Shown in pieces: positions 39,415 to 50,178 of a stretch of DNA of 64,000 nt. Below the pieces are notes generated by a model, which worked only from the letters and a program-made list of their open reading frames with translations, was not told where the DNA came from and made no database searches. Made by a program: the position numbers and the translations under genes. Position 1 is the first letter of the stretch. Every line of letters starts with the position of its first letter. Source of the DNA: an uncultured Flammeovirgaceae bacterium (lineage in GTDB: Bacteria; Bacteroidota; Bacteroidia; Cytophagales; Cyclobacteriaceae). The DNA is taken from the NCBI GenBank assembly GCA_937883755.1, contig CAKZYA010000058.1, forward strand, positions 62,001 through 126,000. The letters are read 5' to 3'.

Positions 39415-40008
39415 CTAAATCTCAAACAACTGCTTGACGGGGACAGCGTAGCTTTGTCCGGTAATGATCTCTTTTTGGTTGGTATCCCGCAGCTTGATAA
39501 TAAAACGGCTGCCGGGTTGCTTTTTGATCTCTTGAATCAGATGACTGTTAACAATGCTGGAACGATGTACCCGAACAAACTGCTTAGGCAGTTTTGCTTC
39601 CAAGTCGGCTAGGGTGTATTCTACTAAATGCTCCTTTCCATTAGTATCGTATAAATAAACGTGGTTGTCTTGGGCGTAGAAGTAGGCTATTTCTTCGGTA
39701 GGAATGAAGGCAATACGGTCGCCTAATTTGAGGGGAAAGTTCTGTAAACTTTTTTCTGTTTTAGTATGACCATTACTACTTTGATTAAGGACTGTTGGGC
39801 TAGAAGTTGATCTACGTAATCGGCGGATTCCTAAAATAGCGAGATAAATAAATAGACTGGGAATTACAACGTATAATACTAAACCATAGATTGAGATGAG
39901 GGTTAATTCCCAGCCGCCGAGATTTGTAGATGTCCCTTGAAAATACCAGAAAAGGAGCACGATAAAGGTGATAATCAATGCGACAATGAGAACACTTTTC
40001 TTTTGCAT
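39415..40008 (-). CDS. LytTR-type DNA-binding protein with two TM helices
   Basis: 197 aa; 'KLGDRIAFIPTEEIAYFYAQDNHVYLYDTNGKEHLVEYTLADLEAKLPKQFVRVHRSSIVNSHLIQEI'. Confidence 0.88.
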   Translation of the reverse strand: MQKKSVLIVALIITFIVLLFWYFQGTSTNLGGWELTLISIYGLVLYVVIPSLFIYLAILGIRRLRRSTSSPTVLNQSSNGHTKTEKSLQNFPLKLGDRIAFIPTEEIAYFYAQDNHVYLYDTNGKEHLVEYTLADLEAKLPKQFVRVHRSSIVNSHLIQEIKKQPGSRFIIKLRDTNQKEIITGQSYAVPVKQLFEI

Positions 40009-40130
40009 ATGACTTCCGCAGTTTTCATCTAATGTACTACGCTATTTCAAGAATCTCGTATGAGAAAGGAGCTTAAAATAGTGAGTACTATTAACAGGCG
40101 AGTGAATCAATCGTCAGCACATTGAAAAAG

Positions 40131-40934
40131 TTAGATCACTTCCTCTACCTCCACATTAATACTACCCATACCGGCTTTAATGTCAAACTCTAGACGATAG
40201 TCGGAAGTATCGTAAAGATCATTAGTGTAGACACGACCATCCTTTCGAAAGCCACGGGGAATGTCTACGTCGCCCAAACCTCCAGCAATCTCCAGGCGAA
40301 TACCCACTGTACCCGGTAACGAGAGGTTTAGCTCACCTATACCTCCTTTTATGTCGGCTACCAAGTCATTTTGCCATTTACCTGTCAAGTCCAAGGTTAC
40401 TTCACCTACTCCAGCCTTAATGTCTAATTCAGGCACTGAAGAGTCGCGCAGGTCAATGGTATGCTCGCCTACTCCGGCATTAATATCTACGCTGTTTAGA
40501 GTAAGACCGCGCAAGTCTAAGTTAGTTTCACCGGCTCCTAGGTTACAAGACAAATCTTGCTGAATGTTATCATTTAGCTGAATAACCCACTCGTTTACTT
40601 GTTCATCGCCATCAAAGTTGATGTTCAGGTTTCTTAACTCCGGCTGCTCAATAGTCAGAAAACCTGAGTTATCCTGAGTTTCGTACGCGATCTGAGGTTC
40701 CCAAGAGTCATAGTTGTAGGTAAAATCTGCTTCCATCAACGATTTGGCTCCTCCCGTTACAGTAAGTATTCCGGCTCGCATCTCGATAATTGTTTCGACT
40801 GATTCAGCTCCTTTGGCATCAATCTTATGGGTAACGGTTCGGGTGTCACCTGCTTCTTCTTGAGCTGTATTAATCCGGAAATCACAAGCTGTGATAAGTG
40901 AGATTATCAGTAGGTAGATTGACAAGGTACGCAT
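40131..40934 (-). CDS. Toast-rack-type lipoprotein
   Basis: 267 aa; lipobox-like SLITACDF; repeated GxGExxLDL strands (LGAGETNLDL, AGVGEHTIDL, AGVGEVTLDL, GGIGELNLSL, GGLGDVDI). Confidence 0.75.
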   Translation of the reverse strand: MRTLSIYLLIISLITACDFRINTAQEEAGDTRTVTHKIDAKGAESVETIIEMRAGILTVTGGAKSLMEADFTYNYDSWEPQIAYETQDNSGFLTIEQPELRNLNINFDGDEQVNEWVIQLNDNIQQDLSCNLGAGETNLDLRGLTLNSVDINAGVGEHTIDLRDSSVPELDIKAGVGEVTLDLTGKWQNDLVADIKGGIGELNLSLPGTVGIRLEIAGGLGDVDIPRGFRKDGRVYTNDLYDTSDYRLEFDIKAGMGSINVEVEEVI

Positions 40935-41080
40935 GGTATTGATAATAGAGTGATTGAATGACTATTGACGGAAACCGGAGTCCGGAATTCGGTCTCCCGA
41001 CTTCAGTCTCCGTAAAGATACCCAATTTTTTGTTTGAGATAAATTTTTTAGCTTGACTACTTCACCTGCGATACACTGCC

Positions 41081-43267
41081 ATGCTTCGTATTCTTATTAT
41101 TTGGGCGACAAGTTGGACTCCTGCTTTCTGGTTTAGCTGCACTAGTACTCAACCCGAAGAAGTAGGCGAGAACTCTGATGAATCCGGCTGGAAAGTATAC
41201 CGAGGTACCAAAGAAAGCAATCAGTATTCTTCTCTAGATCAAATCAATACCCAAAATGTCAATCAGCTAGAGATAGCCTGGACGTACCAGACGGGCGATG
41301 CTACCGAACGCTCGGCCATTCAGTGTAATCCAATTATTGTAGACGGTACGTTATACGCCACTTCGCCTCAGCTAAAAGTAATTGCTCTCAATGCAGCTAC
41401 GGGTGAAGAGCAGTGGGTGTTTGATCCGGCGGAACAGTGGAAATCTACTGGGGTAAATCGTGGAGTGACTTATTGGGAACAAGGCGAAGATAAACGAATT
41501 ATTACTTCGGCAGGGCCACATTTGTACGCGCTCAATGCTGAAAACGGAAAATTAATCGATATGTTCGGTCAGGATGGTAAAGTTGATCTGCGGGAAAATC
41601 TGGGGCGTGACCCAGCAAACTTGAGTGTTTGGATGACTTCACCCGGCGTCGTGTACCAAGACCTATTGATCGTCGGTTCAGCTTTAGGGGAAGGCTACGA
41701 GGCTTCGCCCGGTCATATTCGAGCCTATAATATTGTCAGTGGCAAACTAGCCTGGACATTTCGTACTATTCCCTATCCGCATGAATTTGGTTATGATACT
41801 TGGCAAGAAGATGACTGGGAAACGGTAGGTGGGGCAAATTCTTGGGGTGGGTTAAGTCTGGACGAAGAACGCGGTTGGGTGTTTGCAGCGACAGGTTCGG
41901 CGGCCTTTGATTTTTACGGTGGGCAACGAACCGGGCAAAACCTCTTTGCCAATTGTGTACTCGCTATAAATGCCCAGACGGGTGAGCGCATCTGGCACTA
42001 CCAGACGGTTCACCACGATTTGTGGGACTATGATCACCCAACTTCACCTAACCTAATAACCGTAGAGCACGAAGGAAAACCAATCGAAGCGGTAGCCCAA
42101 GTAACCAAAACCGGATTCGTTTATCTATTAGATCGAGAAACCGGAGAGCCATTGTTTCCGGTAGAAGAGCGTCCGGTACCGGGTAGCGACTTGGTAGGAG
42201 AAGTTGCGTGGTCCACTCAGCCTATTCCTACTCAGCCGCCGCCCTTTGTTCGCCAGTCGATTACGGCTGAAGAACTAACTCCGGTTTCCGAAGAGGCCAA
42301 TCAAGCCGCAAGGGAGTGGTTAGCCGGATTACGGAACGAAGGCATCTTTACTCCGCCTACCACCCAAGGTTCTTTGCAGATTCCGGGTACCCGAGGCGGA
42401 GCCGAGTGGAGTGGCGCTTCCTACGATGCTGAGACAGGCATCTTGTACGTGAATGCGAATGAATTACCCAATGTCATTACGCTAAAACCAATAGAAAATC
42501 AGGTAGCCGTTACCGAAGATAATAAGGTTCAGCTAGCTTCTGCCGAGTTTAGTGGAAAAACAGGCTATCAATTGCACTGTGCTACTTGCCACGGTATTAA
42601 TTTAGCAGGGCAACTTCCGGCTATCCCGGCTCTCACCGAAGTAGCCAACCACTTAGAAAGAGAGCAAGCTCAAACTATCTTGGCTCAAGGAAAAGGGCAG
42701 ATGTCTTCGTTTGCTCACTTACCGGAAGCTGAACGGGAAGCAATTTTAGATTACGTTTGGGAGTTTGACCCCAATAACACCGAAGAAGTAACAGAATTAT
42801 CTGGTTCGGTACGCTACATCCATACCGGATGGAATCGGTTTGAAGATAAAAATAAATATCCCGCTATTGCCCCGCCCTGGGGCACGCTTAACGCTATCGA
42901 TTTAAATGAAGGCGAACTACTGTGGCAAGTACCCTTGGGCGAGTTTGCCGAACTCACTGCACAAGGAATTCCACCGACCGGAACCCAAAACTTAGGGGGC
43001 TGCGTGGCCACAGCTGGGGGGTTAGTATTTGTAGGTGCGACGATGGACGAAAAATTTCGAGCGTTCGATAAGAAAACTGGAAAAATACTTTGGGAAACCC
43101 AACTTCCGGCGGGGGGCTATGCTACCCCTAGCATCTATGCCATTGACGGTAAGCAGTACGTGGTAATTGCAGCCGGAGGTGGTGGAAAGTGCGGAACTCC
43201 CGCCAGCGACACCTACGTAGCATTTGCATTACCGAAAAAAATCGTCAAAATTGATAGTGCTTTTTAA
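41081..43267 (+). CDS. PQQ-dependent quinohemoprotein dehydrogenase with c-type heme site
   Basis: 728 aa; lipoprotein-like signal; PQQ propeller repeats (LNAATGEEQWVFDP, DWETVGGANSWGGLSLDEE); CATCHG heme-binding motif at about nt 42570-42600. Confidence 0.9.
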   Translation: MLRILIIWATSWTPAFWFSCTSTQPEEVGENSDESGWKVYRGTKESNQYSSLDQINTQNVNQLEIAWTYQTGDATERSAIQCNPIIVDGTLYATSPQLKVIALNAATGEEQWVFDPAEQWKSTGVNRGVTYWEQGEDKRIITSAGPHLYALNAENGKLIDMFGQDGKVDLRENLGRDPANLSVWMTSPGVVYQDLLIVGSALGEGYEASPGHIRAYNIVSGKLAWTFRTIPYPHEFGYDTWQEDDWETVGGANSWGGLSLDEERGWVFAATGSAAFDFYGGQRTGQNLFANCVLAINAQTGERIWHYQTVHHDLWDYDHPTSPNLITVEHEGKPIEAVAQVTKTGFVYLLDRETGEPLFPVEERPVPGSDLVGEVAWSTQPIPTQPPPFVRQSITAEELTPVSEEANQAAREWLAGLRNEGIFTPPTTQGSLQIPGTRGGAEWSGASYDAETGILYVNANELPNVITLKPIENQVAVTEDNKVQLASAEFSGKTGYQLHCATCHGINLAGQLPAIPALTEVANHLEREQAQTILAQGKGQMSSFAHLPEAEREAILDYVWEFDPNNTEEVTELSGSVRYIHTGWNRFEDKNKYPAIAPPWGTLNAIDLNEGELLWQVPLGEFAELTAQGIPPTGTQNLGGCVATAGGLVFVGATMDEKFRAFDKKTGKILWETQLPAGGYATPSIYAIDGKQYVVIAAGGGGKCGTPASDTYVAFALPKKIVKIDSAF

Positions 43268-43311
43268 GTGATTTTTGCTAAATTAATAAAAAAACAGACG
43301 TAACAACTCTT

Positions 43312-43929
43312 TTGAATTACTCTCCCTCACCATCTAACCTCCAATCTGATACGCAACTATGGAATCAGCTACGAGATGGAGAACAGTCAGCATACCTGGC
43401 TATCTATGAGCAGTTTTCGGATGTGTTATATCAGTACGGTGCTAAGTTTACATCGGACAAAGAGCTATTGTTAGACTGTCTGCACGATCTTTTCCTTGAC
43501 CTTTGGGATCGTCACCAATATTTAGGCCCTACTGATTCTATTAAATTTTATCTCTTCAGGGCTTTACGGCGGCGTATAGCGCAATCCACTTTGCGAACAA
43601 TTACTGACACGGAAGAAATAGAAGCAATACCGATAGACTCTTCTGACTTTCAGTGGGTTATTGATGAGGCTACCGACGAAAGGCGGCAGTATCTGCAACA
43701 GACTATTGCGTCATTACCTGAGCGGCAGCGAGAAGTAATTTACCTCCGGTTTTACAGCAACTTTACCTTCGAGGAAATCGCAGGTATCATGAAAATTGAT
43801 GTGCGTTCGGCCTACAACCTCACGTACAAAGCTCTAGGGAAGTTAAGAGCTTCCCTATCACCCAAGCAGCAGTTAATGCTAGGAGCCATCCTGACCGGCT
43901 TGGGAGTTTTTCTTGCGAATTTTTTATAG
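43312..43929 (+). CDS. RNA polymerase sigma-70 factor, ECF subfamily
   Basis: 205 aa, TTG start; LPERQREVIYLRFYSNFTFEEIAGIMKI region 4; C-terminal TM; followed by FecR/SusC/SusD. Confidence 0.9.
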   Translation: MNYSPSPSNLQSDTQLWNQLRDGEQSAYLAIYEQFSDVLYQYGAKFTSDKELLLDCLHDLFLDLWDRHQYLGPTDSIKFYLFRALRRRIAQSTLRTITDTEEIEAIPIDSSDFQWVIDEATDERRQYLQQTIASLPERQREVIYLRFYSNFTFEEIAGIMKIDVRSAYNLTYKALGKLRASLSPKQQLMLGAILTGLGVFLANFL

Positions 43930-44060
43930 AAAAGATTTATTCTTTGGTATTTCAGCAAAGAAAAGTTATTATTTCTGCTCTGAATAAAAAAGTGTAAAAA
44001 TATTTCATAATCAGCGGTGTAGTTTCAGCATTTCTCTCCTTTCTCTAAGAAACTACCCTA

Positions 44061-45068
44061 GTGAACCAATCTTCTTTTTCATTTTCTGACTTACTTACTA
44101 ATGATAAGTTTATTGCCTGGGTGCAATCTCCCACCCCTGAGCTGAATGACTACTGGCAACAGTGGTTACAACAGAATCCGTATCGGGAGGAAGAATTATC
44201 CGAGGCCAGGGAGTTACTACTAGCGTTGCAGACTGATAGAGATGCTTTTCCGAAAGCCGAAAAGCAGCAGTTATTTGAAAAACTCTCCGCGCACAGTCAG
44301 GGTCGAGCTTATTCTCAAATCAACCAACCCCAAGTCCGCTCAGTAAGCTATTGGCGCCCGATAGGTATAGCGGCTTCGGTAATCATTGCAGCCTTATTTG
44401 TCGGTCTTTTAATATGGAGTAGTCAGCCTACCGAGGTGATTATCGCTACTCAGTACGGAGAAACTCAGGAGTTTACCTTGCCTGATGGTACCGAAGTATT
44501 TTTAAATGCTAACTCTACCTTACGGTATTCCACAGATGAAATGCCTCGCGAAGTATGGCTAGAAGGAGAAGCGTACTTCCAGGTAGTCAAACAGAAAAAC
44601 GGTCTCACCCAAAATTTAGACGATTTCAAAGTATATACCCGAAATCTGACCGTTCGGGTGCTGGGAACCCGCTTTGTGGTGGATAGCCGCAAGGAGCAGG
44701 TAGTGCTAGACGAAGGAAAAGTAGAGGTGCACCCCCGCTCAAATGATCAAACCAATCTCTCTTTAGTACCGGGTGAAATGGCAGTACTTAACCAAGAGAC
44801 GAAGCAGATTAAAGTGAGTCAAGTAAATCCTTACGAGTACATTGCCTGGAAAGATAACCAGCTCATTTTCAATGAAACGCCCTTGTATGAAATTGCTCAG
44901 CTATTGCAGGACCGCTACGGTTACGAAGTGAAATTCAAAACTCCTGCAACTCGGCTGGAAACATTCAACGGTACTTTTCCGGCTAATGATCTACAGGTAC
45001 TCTTTCAGACACTAGAAAAGTCTATATCGCTGGAAATCAATGAGAAAACCATGCTAATTAATGAATAA
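44061..45068 (+). CDS. FecR family anti-sigma regulator
   Basis: 335 aa, GTG start; TM then 'TQYGETQEFTLPDGTEVFLNANSTLRYS..REVWLEGEAYFQV'. Confidence 0.92.
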   Translation: MNQSSFSFSDLLTNDKFIAWVQSPTPELNDYWQQWLQQNPYREEELSEARELLLALQTDRDAFPKAEKQQLFEKLSAHSQGRAYSQINQPQVRSVSYWRPIGIAASVIIAALFVGLLIWSSQPTEVIIATQYGETQEFTLPDGTEVFLNANSTLRYSTDEMPREVWLEGEAYFQVVKQKNGLTQNLDDFKVYTRNLTVRVLGTRFVVDSRKEQVVLDEGKVEVHPRSNDQTNLSLVPGEMAVLNQETKQIKVSQVNPYEYIAWKDNQLIFNETPLYEIAQLLQDRYGYEVKFKTPATRLETFNGTFPANDLQVLFQTLEKSISLEINEKTMLINE

Positions 45069-45087
45069 GTCTTAGCCTAAAACACCA

Positions 45088-48000
45088 ATGTCAAACACAA
45101 AAACTACGTCTATGAAGAATCTATTACTATCACAGTGGGTGGGTGTAATCCTGCTCATGACGGGGGTAGGATTAGGTACGGTTAACGCCCAGCCGATTGC
45201 CTCCGCAGCTACGTACCATTATTCACAGGGTGAACAGTGGCAACCGCTTCAAACGGTATTACAATCGGTACAGGATAATTACAAAGTATACCTCAATTAC
45301 AAAACGTCCTTAGTACAGGGGAAGGAGGTAAACGTTAAAAAAATCAAGATCGGGAAAAATCAGGTAGAGGATGTGCTACAGAAAGTACTGGTTCAGCATC
45401 AGTTATCGTTTGAGAAGCTCAAGGATAACTATTACGTGATTTATCAATCAAGCCAATTGCCTTCGCTAGTCCCTCTTGATTTAAATAATGAGACTAAAAA
45501 AGAGGAAAAACGATCGAGCAATCCATTATCTAACATAGAACGGCGCTGGAACCAACAGCCAGTATTTAATCTGGAGCAAACTATTAGAGGTACGGTAACT
45601 GACTTGGAAAATAATGAACCACTACCGGGGGTCAATGTACTAGCGAAAGGGACAACGACTGGTACCGTTACGGATGTAGATGGTAACTATCGCCTTACCG
45701 TAGGAGATGACATCACTACTTTAGTATTTTCTTCAGTGGGTTACCTTTCTGAAGAGGTAGAGATCAACGGTAGAAATATTGTTAACTTATCATTAAGTCC
45801 TGATATACAATCACTGGAAGAGGTTGTTGTAGTGGGATATGGAGCAGTCAAGAAAAGTGATTTAACTGGATCAGTATCATCAGTGAAAGCCGAAGAGTTA
45901 ACTGCCTATCCGGCTATCGGAGCAGTACAAGCATTGCAAGGGCGCGCGGCTGGAGTTCAGATTACCGCTAACAATGGTGAGCCAGGAGCAGACTTTAAAG
46001 TTCGAGTGCGAGGAGGTACTTCCATCAATGCTAGTAGCGATCCTATTTACGTGGTAGATGGTTTTGTGGGAGCCGCTTTGCCACCCCCAGAAGATATTGA
46101 GTCCATTGAAGTTTTAAAAGATGCTTCGGCTACCGCTATCTATGGTTCTCGAGGCGCCAACGGGGTAATTATGGTTACCACCAAGAGGGGATCCAAGGGA
46201 CAAGCTAAGATTGATTTTAATGCTTCTTACTCGCTGCAAAATGAAATCAACAGACTAGATTTACTGAATAAAGAACAGTTTACCGAATATATCCAGGATA
46301 CCAATCCAGATTTCACTCCTCTCGACGGTAATACTGATTGGCAGGATGAAATCTTTCAAACGGGAAATATTCAGAACTACCAACTAGGTATATCGGGTGG
46401 TGCTGATAACCTGAGCTACTACTTATCCGGAACTTATTTTGACCAGGAAGGGATCATCATCAACTCTGGTTTCCGACGCTACTCTATCACTAGTAATATT
46501 GAAATTCAGGCCGCTGAAAAATTCAAAGTTGGCTTAAACCTATTTGCCCGAAGAACCCAGCAAGATGGAGCCCGAACCCAGGAAAACTCGGGAGGAGCTA
46601 ATAACTCTGGAGTAGTGGCGGCTGCGTTTAAGTTTGGCCCCGATCAACCGATTCGGGATGCCAATGGCAATTACACCCTGGCTCGGTTAAGCGATGCCCA
46701 TGATAATGCTGTAGCGGTAGCTACCGAGTATATAGATGAAAATGTTACCGATCGGTTTCAGGGAAATCTGTTTGCTGAATACCAAATCTTCGATGATTTG
46801 AGTTTCAGAACAACCCTGGGAGCCAGCTCTAATAATGGGCGAACTGGTCAGTATACTCCCACTACATTACAAGGCGGAGCAGGCGTTGGTGGTGACGGCA
46901 GGGTGAATGGATCTAAGAATTCATTGTTGTTGAACGAGAATTACCTCACCTATTCTAAAGAATTCGGCGTCCATAATCTGACCGTTATGGGAGGATATTC
47001 TTATCAAGTATCCAGAAATGAAAACTGGAGTGGGCGAAGCCAGAGTTTTCCTACTGATGCGGGATTATATTGGAACTTAGGAGCTGGGTCAGTCTTTCAG
47101 CGACCAGGTTCAGAGTTTTCTGAGTGGGAGCTGGCCTCCTGGTACGGCCGGGTTAATTATACCTTGAACGATAAATATTTGCTTACGCTCAACGCCCGTT
47201 ACGATGGTTCTTCCGTATTTAGTGAGAACAATAAATGGGCATTTTTTCCTTCGGGAGCATTCGCCTGGAATATGGGCGATGAAGGTTTTATGCAGAATAT
47301 AGAGCCTGTCAGTTTCTGGAAGTGGAGAGTAAGTTATGGTGTAACCGGTAACCGGGCTATTAATCCTTATCAAACGTTGGCTGCCTTGAGGGCAATTGAC
47401 GTATTAGCCATAGAAAACGGGGTTCCCGTCAACGCAATCACCATTGATAACGTCGCTAATGAGAATCTTTCTTGGGAATCTACTGCTCAGTTAGACATTG
47501 GAGTTGATATTGGACTCTTTAATGACCGAATCAATGTGAACATGGATTACTATAACATGGTTACCAGTGATTTGCTATTCGAGCTGCCATTACCTGAGTA
47601 TTCCGGATATCCCTTCCAGTTGACGAATATTGGTAAGGTTGAGAATAGAGGTTTCGAGTTAACATTGAACTCAAGAAATATTTCCGGTGAATTTATCTGG
47701 GATATGGGCTTCAACGTTTCGGCTAACCGTAATAAAATTCTGGAACTGCCTGACGGCAATGATATTCTATATCGTTCTGGGCCAGGCCATATGGTAGGGT
47801 TAGGGGATACCCAAATTTTACGGGAAGGTGAGCCGGTAGGTGTGTTTTACGGCTGGATTTACGATGGCGTTTACCAAGAAGGAGACGATTTTATTGAAGG
47901 GGGCGGTTTTGAGCAAGAAGCTGGCGGTGAAAGGTTTCGAGATATCGATAGCCGGGATGAGAACGGAGAGTTAACGGGTGTTCCAGACGGGCAACTAAAT

Positions 48001-48537
48001 AATGATGACCGAACCGTTATTGGTGACCCTCAGCCAGATTTTATTTGGGGCTTCAATAACGATTTCCGCTGGAAAGGATTTGATCTAAACGTGTTTTTCC
48101 AGGCATCACAAGGAAATGAAATCTTCAACTATACCCTAATGGAACTGGACTTAATGGCCGGGCGCAACAATGCCACTACCGCAGCTTTAGACCGATGGAC
48201 TCCTACCAATACAAATACCGATATTCCCAAGGCGAGTGGTGGACGAGCTAGAAGAGCATCGACTCGATGGATTCAAGATGGTAGTTTTATCCGACTTAAA
48301 AACCTGGCGTTAGGATATAATATACCTAAAGTAATTTTAGATCGCCTAAATATTCGCAAGTTACGAGTATACGTCAGTGCTCAGAATTTGCTAACATTTA
48401 CTGATTACGAAGGCTATGATCCAGAAGTAAATTACCGATCTAGTGGCGCTACCAATAGCAACCGAAACCTTGGGCTAGATTATGCTAGCTATCCTAACGC
48501 CAAGTCGTACACTTTTGGAATTAATCTAGGGTTTTAA
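45088..48537 (+). CDS. SusC/RagA family TonB-linked outer membrane protein with STN domain
   Basis: 1149 aa; STN-like N-terminus, carboxypeptidase-regulatory repeat, EEVVVVGYGAVKKSDLTGSVSSV, IESIEVLKDASATAIYGSRGANGVIMVTTKRG; likely start 45112. Confidence 0.95.
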   Translation: MSNTKTTSMKNLLLSQWVGVILLMTGVGLGTVNAQPIASAATYHYSQGEQWQPLQTVLQSVQDNYKVYLNYKTSLVQGKEVNVKKIKIGKNQVEDVLQKVLVQHQLSFEKLKDNYYVIYQSSQLPSLVPLDLNNETKKEEKRSSNPLSNIERRWNQQPVFNLEQTIRGTVTDLENNEPLPGVNVLAKGTTTGTVTDVDGNYRLTVGDDITTLVFSSVGYLSEEVEINGRNIVNLSLSPDIQSLEEVVVVGYGAVKKSDLTGSVSSVKAEELTAYPAIGAVQALQGRAAGVQITANNGEPGADFKVRVRGGTSINASSDPIYVVDGFVGAALPPPEDIESIEVLKDASATAIYGSRGANGVIMVTTKRGSKGQAKIDFNASYSLQNEINRLDLLNKEQFTEYIQDTNPDFTPLDGNTDWQDEIFQTGNIQNYQLGISGGADNLSYYLSGTYFDQEGIIINSGFRRYSITSNIEIQAAEKFKVGLNLFARRTQQDGARTQENSGGANNSGVVAAAFKFGPDQPIRDANGNYTLARLSDAHDNAVAVATEYIDENVTDRFQGNLFAEYQIFDDLSFRTTLGASSNNGRTGQYTPTTLQGGAGVGGDGRVNGSKNSLLLNENYLTYSKEFGVHNLTVMGGYSYQVSRNENWSGRSQSFPTDAGLYWNLGAGSVFQRPGSEFSEWELASWYGRVNYTLNDKYLLTLNARYDGSSVFSENNKWAFFPSGAFAWNMGDEGFMQNIEPVSFWKWRVSYGVTGNRAINPYQTLAALRAIDVLAIENGVPVNAITIDNVANENLSWESTAQLDIGVDIGLFNDRINVNMDYYNMVTSDLLFELPLPEYSGYPFQLTNIGKVENRGFELTLNSRNISGEFIWDMGFNVSANRNKILELPDGNDILYRSGPGHMVGLGDTQILREGEPVGVFYGWIYDGVYQEGDDFIEGGGFEQEAGGERFRDIDSRDENGELTGVPDGQLNNDDRTVIGDPQPDFIWGFNNDFRWKGFDLNVFFQASQGNEIFNYTLMELDLMAGRNNATTAALDRWTPTNTNTDIPKASGGRARRASTRWIQDGSFIRLKNLALGYNIPKVILDRLNIRKLRVYVSAQNLLTFTDYEGYDPEVNYRSSGATNSNRNLGLDYASYPNAKSYTFGINLGF

Positions 48538-48566
48538 TAGATCTCATTAGATAAAATTAGAATACA

Positions 48567-50096
48567 ATGAAATATAGTATCAATAAATCATTCTTACTAG
48601 GCTTGTTAGTCACCTTTTTCAGTTGCACTGACTTGGCCGAAGAGCCGGTTGGGCTGCTAGCCCCCGAAGCTTTTTTCAATACTGCTTCTGATGTACAGAC
48701 AGTTATTATGGGGACCTACGCCGATATCGCCTCAGAGCAATTTTACGGTCGTAAACTTGTGCTAAGCCTTCAACTGAGAAGCGATATGTGCGATATTGGC
48801 GACCGAAATACCCCTGCTAGAAGACAGCAAGTGAACGACTTTAATATGGATTCTAATAATGGAATGATCACTGCATTCTGGCCGAGAGCCTATCGAATCA
48901 TTGGTACGGCCAATGCGGCTATTGCTGGAGCAGATATTGTTGGAACTGAAGACGAAGCTGTGATGGTGCTAAAAGCCGAGGCAACGTTTATTAGGGCATT
49001 CGTTTACTATCACCTGGTAAGAGTATTCGGTGATATTCCCTATATTGATTTTACCATCGCCAACCCTGATGACGTAAAAGATATTGCTAAAACGCCCGAA
49101 GCAGAGGTATACCAACGCATTATTGCTGATCTGGAATTTGCTAAGGCTAATCTAGTAGATGCTCATTCTAGTGGAGCACGGTCTCGAGCCACGGCAGGTA
49201 CAGCTGCTTCTTATCTAGCTTCAGTACATTTAACGTTAGGTAACGATCAGCAGGCCTACGACGAGGCGAAGTTTGTCATTGATAATAAAGACCGGTTTGG
49301 CTATGGTCTAATGGAAGACTTCGCGGAATTATACGATGGCTTCAATGCCGATGGATTAGCTGAGCATATCTTCATGGTTGATTTCGCAGCTGGTTTAAAC
49401 GGAACTAGTTCTCAGGGCACAGACTGGATGGGGCCTATCACTGGTATTCGAAGTGTATTTTTGCCCAATACTAATGCTGGCTGGAGTGTGAGTGTTCCTG
49501 CATTTACAGTGTTTGAAACCTGGGATGACCGCGATTATCGGAAGGAGGTTAGCTTTATCGATTCAGCTTTTGCTGATGCTGAATTGACCCAGCCAATTGG
49601 TTATGAGGAGTTTGCTCCAAACCACGGCTCGCCCCGCCCCCATATTGGGAAATACTTTAGGTTAGCTGGTAACCATCGGGGCGATTCAGGCCAGTCTGAT
49701 AATAACTACTCAGCTTTTCGTTACGCTGAAATACTATTAATTGCGGCCGAAGCAGCAATTAATCTGGGAAGAAATGACGAAGCTGCTGGCTATATTAATC
49801 AGATACGGGCGCGAGCGAGAAACTGGAATGGAACTATGACTGATTTCCCCCCTGATGTAACCGTAGCCGAAGATCTTACTCAGGTAGTGAGAGAGGAAAG
49901 AAGATTAGAATTAGCTTTTGAATACAAGCGATGGTATGATATTAAACGTTGGCAGATTGGCTCGGAAGTATTTACTGGTGCGAACTCACTAGAACCACAT
50001 GATAACTTTGATGCTAGTAGAGATTACTTCTTTCCTTTACCACAGGATGAACTAGATCGTAACGCTAACTTGCTACCACAAAACCCAGGTTACTAA
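48567..50096 (+). CDS. RagB/SusD family nutrient uptake outer membrane protein
   Basis: 509 aa; lipoprotein signal TFFSCTDL; ARNWNGTM, VVREERRLELAFEYKRWYDIKRW, FPLPQDELDRNANLLPQNPGY. Confidence 0.94.
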   Translation: MKYSINKSFLLGLLVTFFSCTDLAEEPVGLLAPEAFFNTASDVQTVIMGTYADIASEQFYGRKLVLSLQLRSDMCDIGDRNTPARRQQVNDFNMDSNNGMITAFWPRAYRIIGTANAAIAGADIVGTEDEAVMVLKAEATFIRAFVYYHLVRVFGDIPYIDFTIANPDDVKDIAKTPEAEVYQRIIADLEFAKANLVDAHSSGARSRATAGTAASYLASVHLTLGNDQQAYDEAKFVIDNKDRFGYGLMEDFAELYDGFNADGLAEHIFMVDFAAGLNGTSSQGTDWMGPITGIRSVFLPNTNAGWSVSVPAFTVFETWDDRDYRKEVSFIDSAFADAELTQPIGYEEFAPNHGSPRPHIGKYFRLAGNHRGDSGQSDNNYSAFRYAEILLIAAEAAINLGRNDEAAGYINQIRARARNWNGTMTDFPPDVTVAEDLTQVVREERRLELAFEYKRWYDIKRWQIGSEVFTGANSLEPHDNFDASRDYFFPLPQDELDRNANLLPQNPGY

Positions 50097-50119
50097 TCCA
50101 GCCACGAGCAATACGTAGC

Positions 50120-50151
50120 AAAAAAGGGGTAGAGCAATCCACCCCTTTTTT
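50120..50151 (+). terminator. Rho-independent-like terminator after susD
   Basis: aaaaaaggggt-agagcaatcc-acccctttttt: 11-bp perfect stem and T run. Confidence 0.85.
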
Positions 50152-50178
50152 GTATCTTCCCAGAAAAATTTACTATAC

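Noticed and set aside
41081-43267. Heme c motif (CATCHG) within a PQQ dehydrogenase as a novel fusion
   Set aside because: Quinohemoprotein dehydrogenases with an inserted or C-terminal cytochrome c domain are already known.
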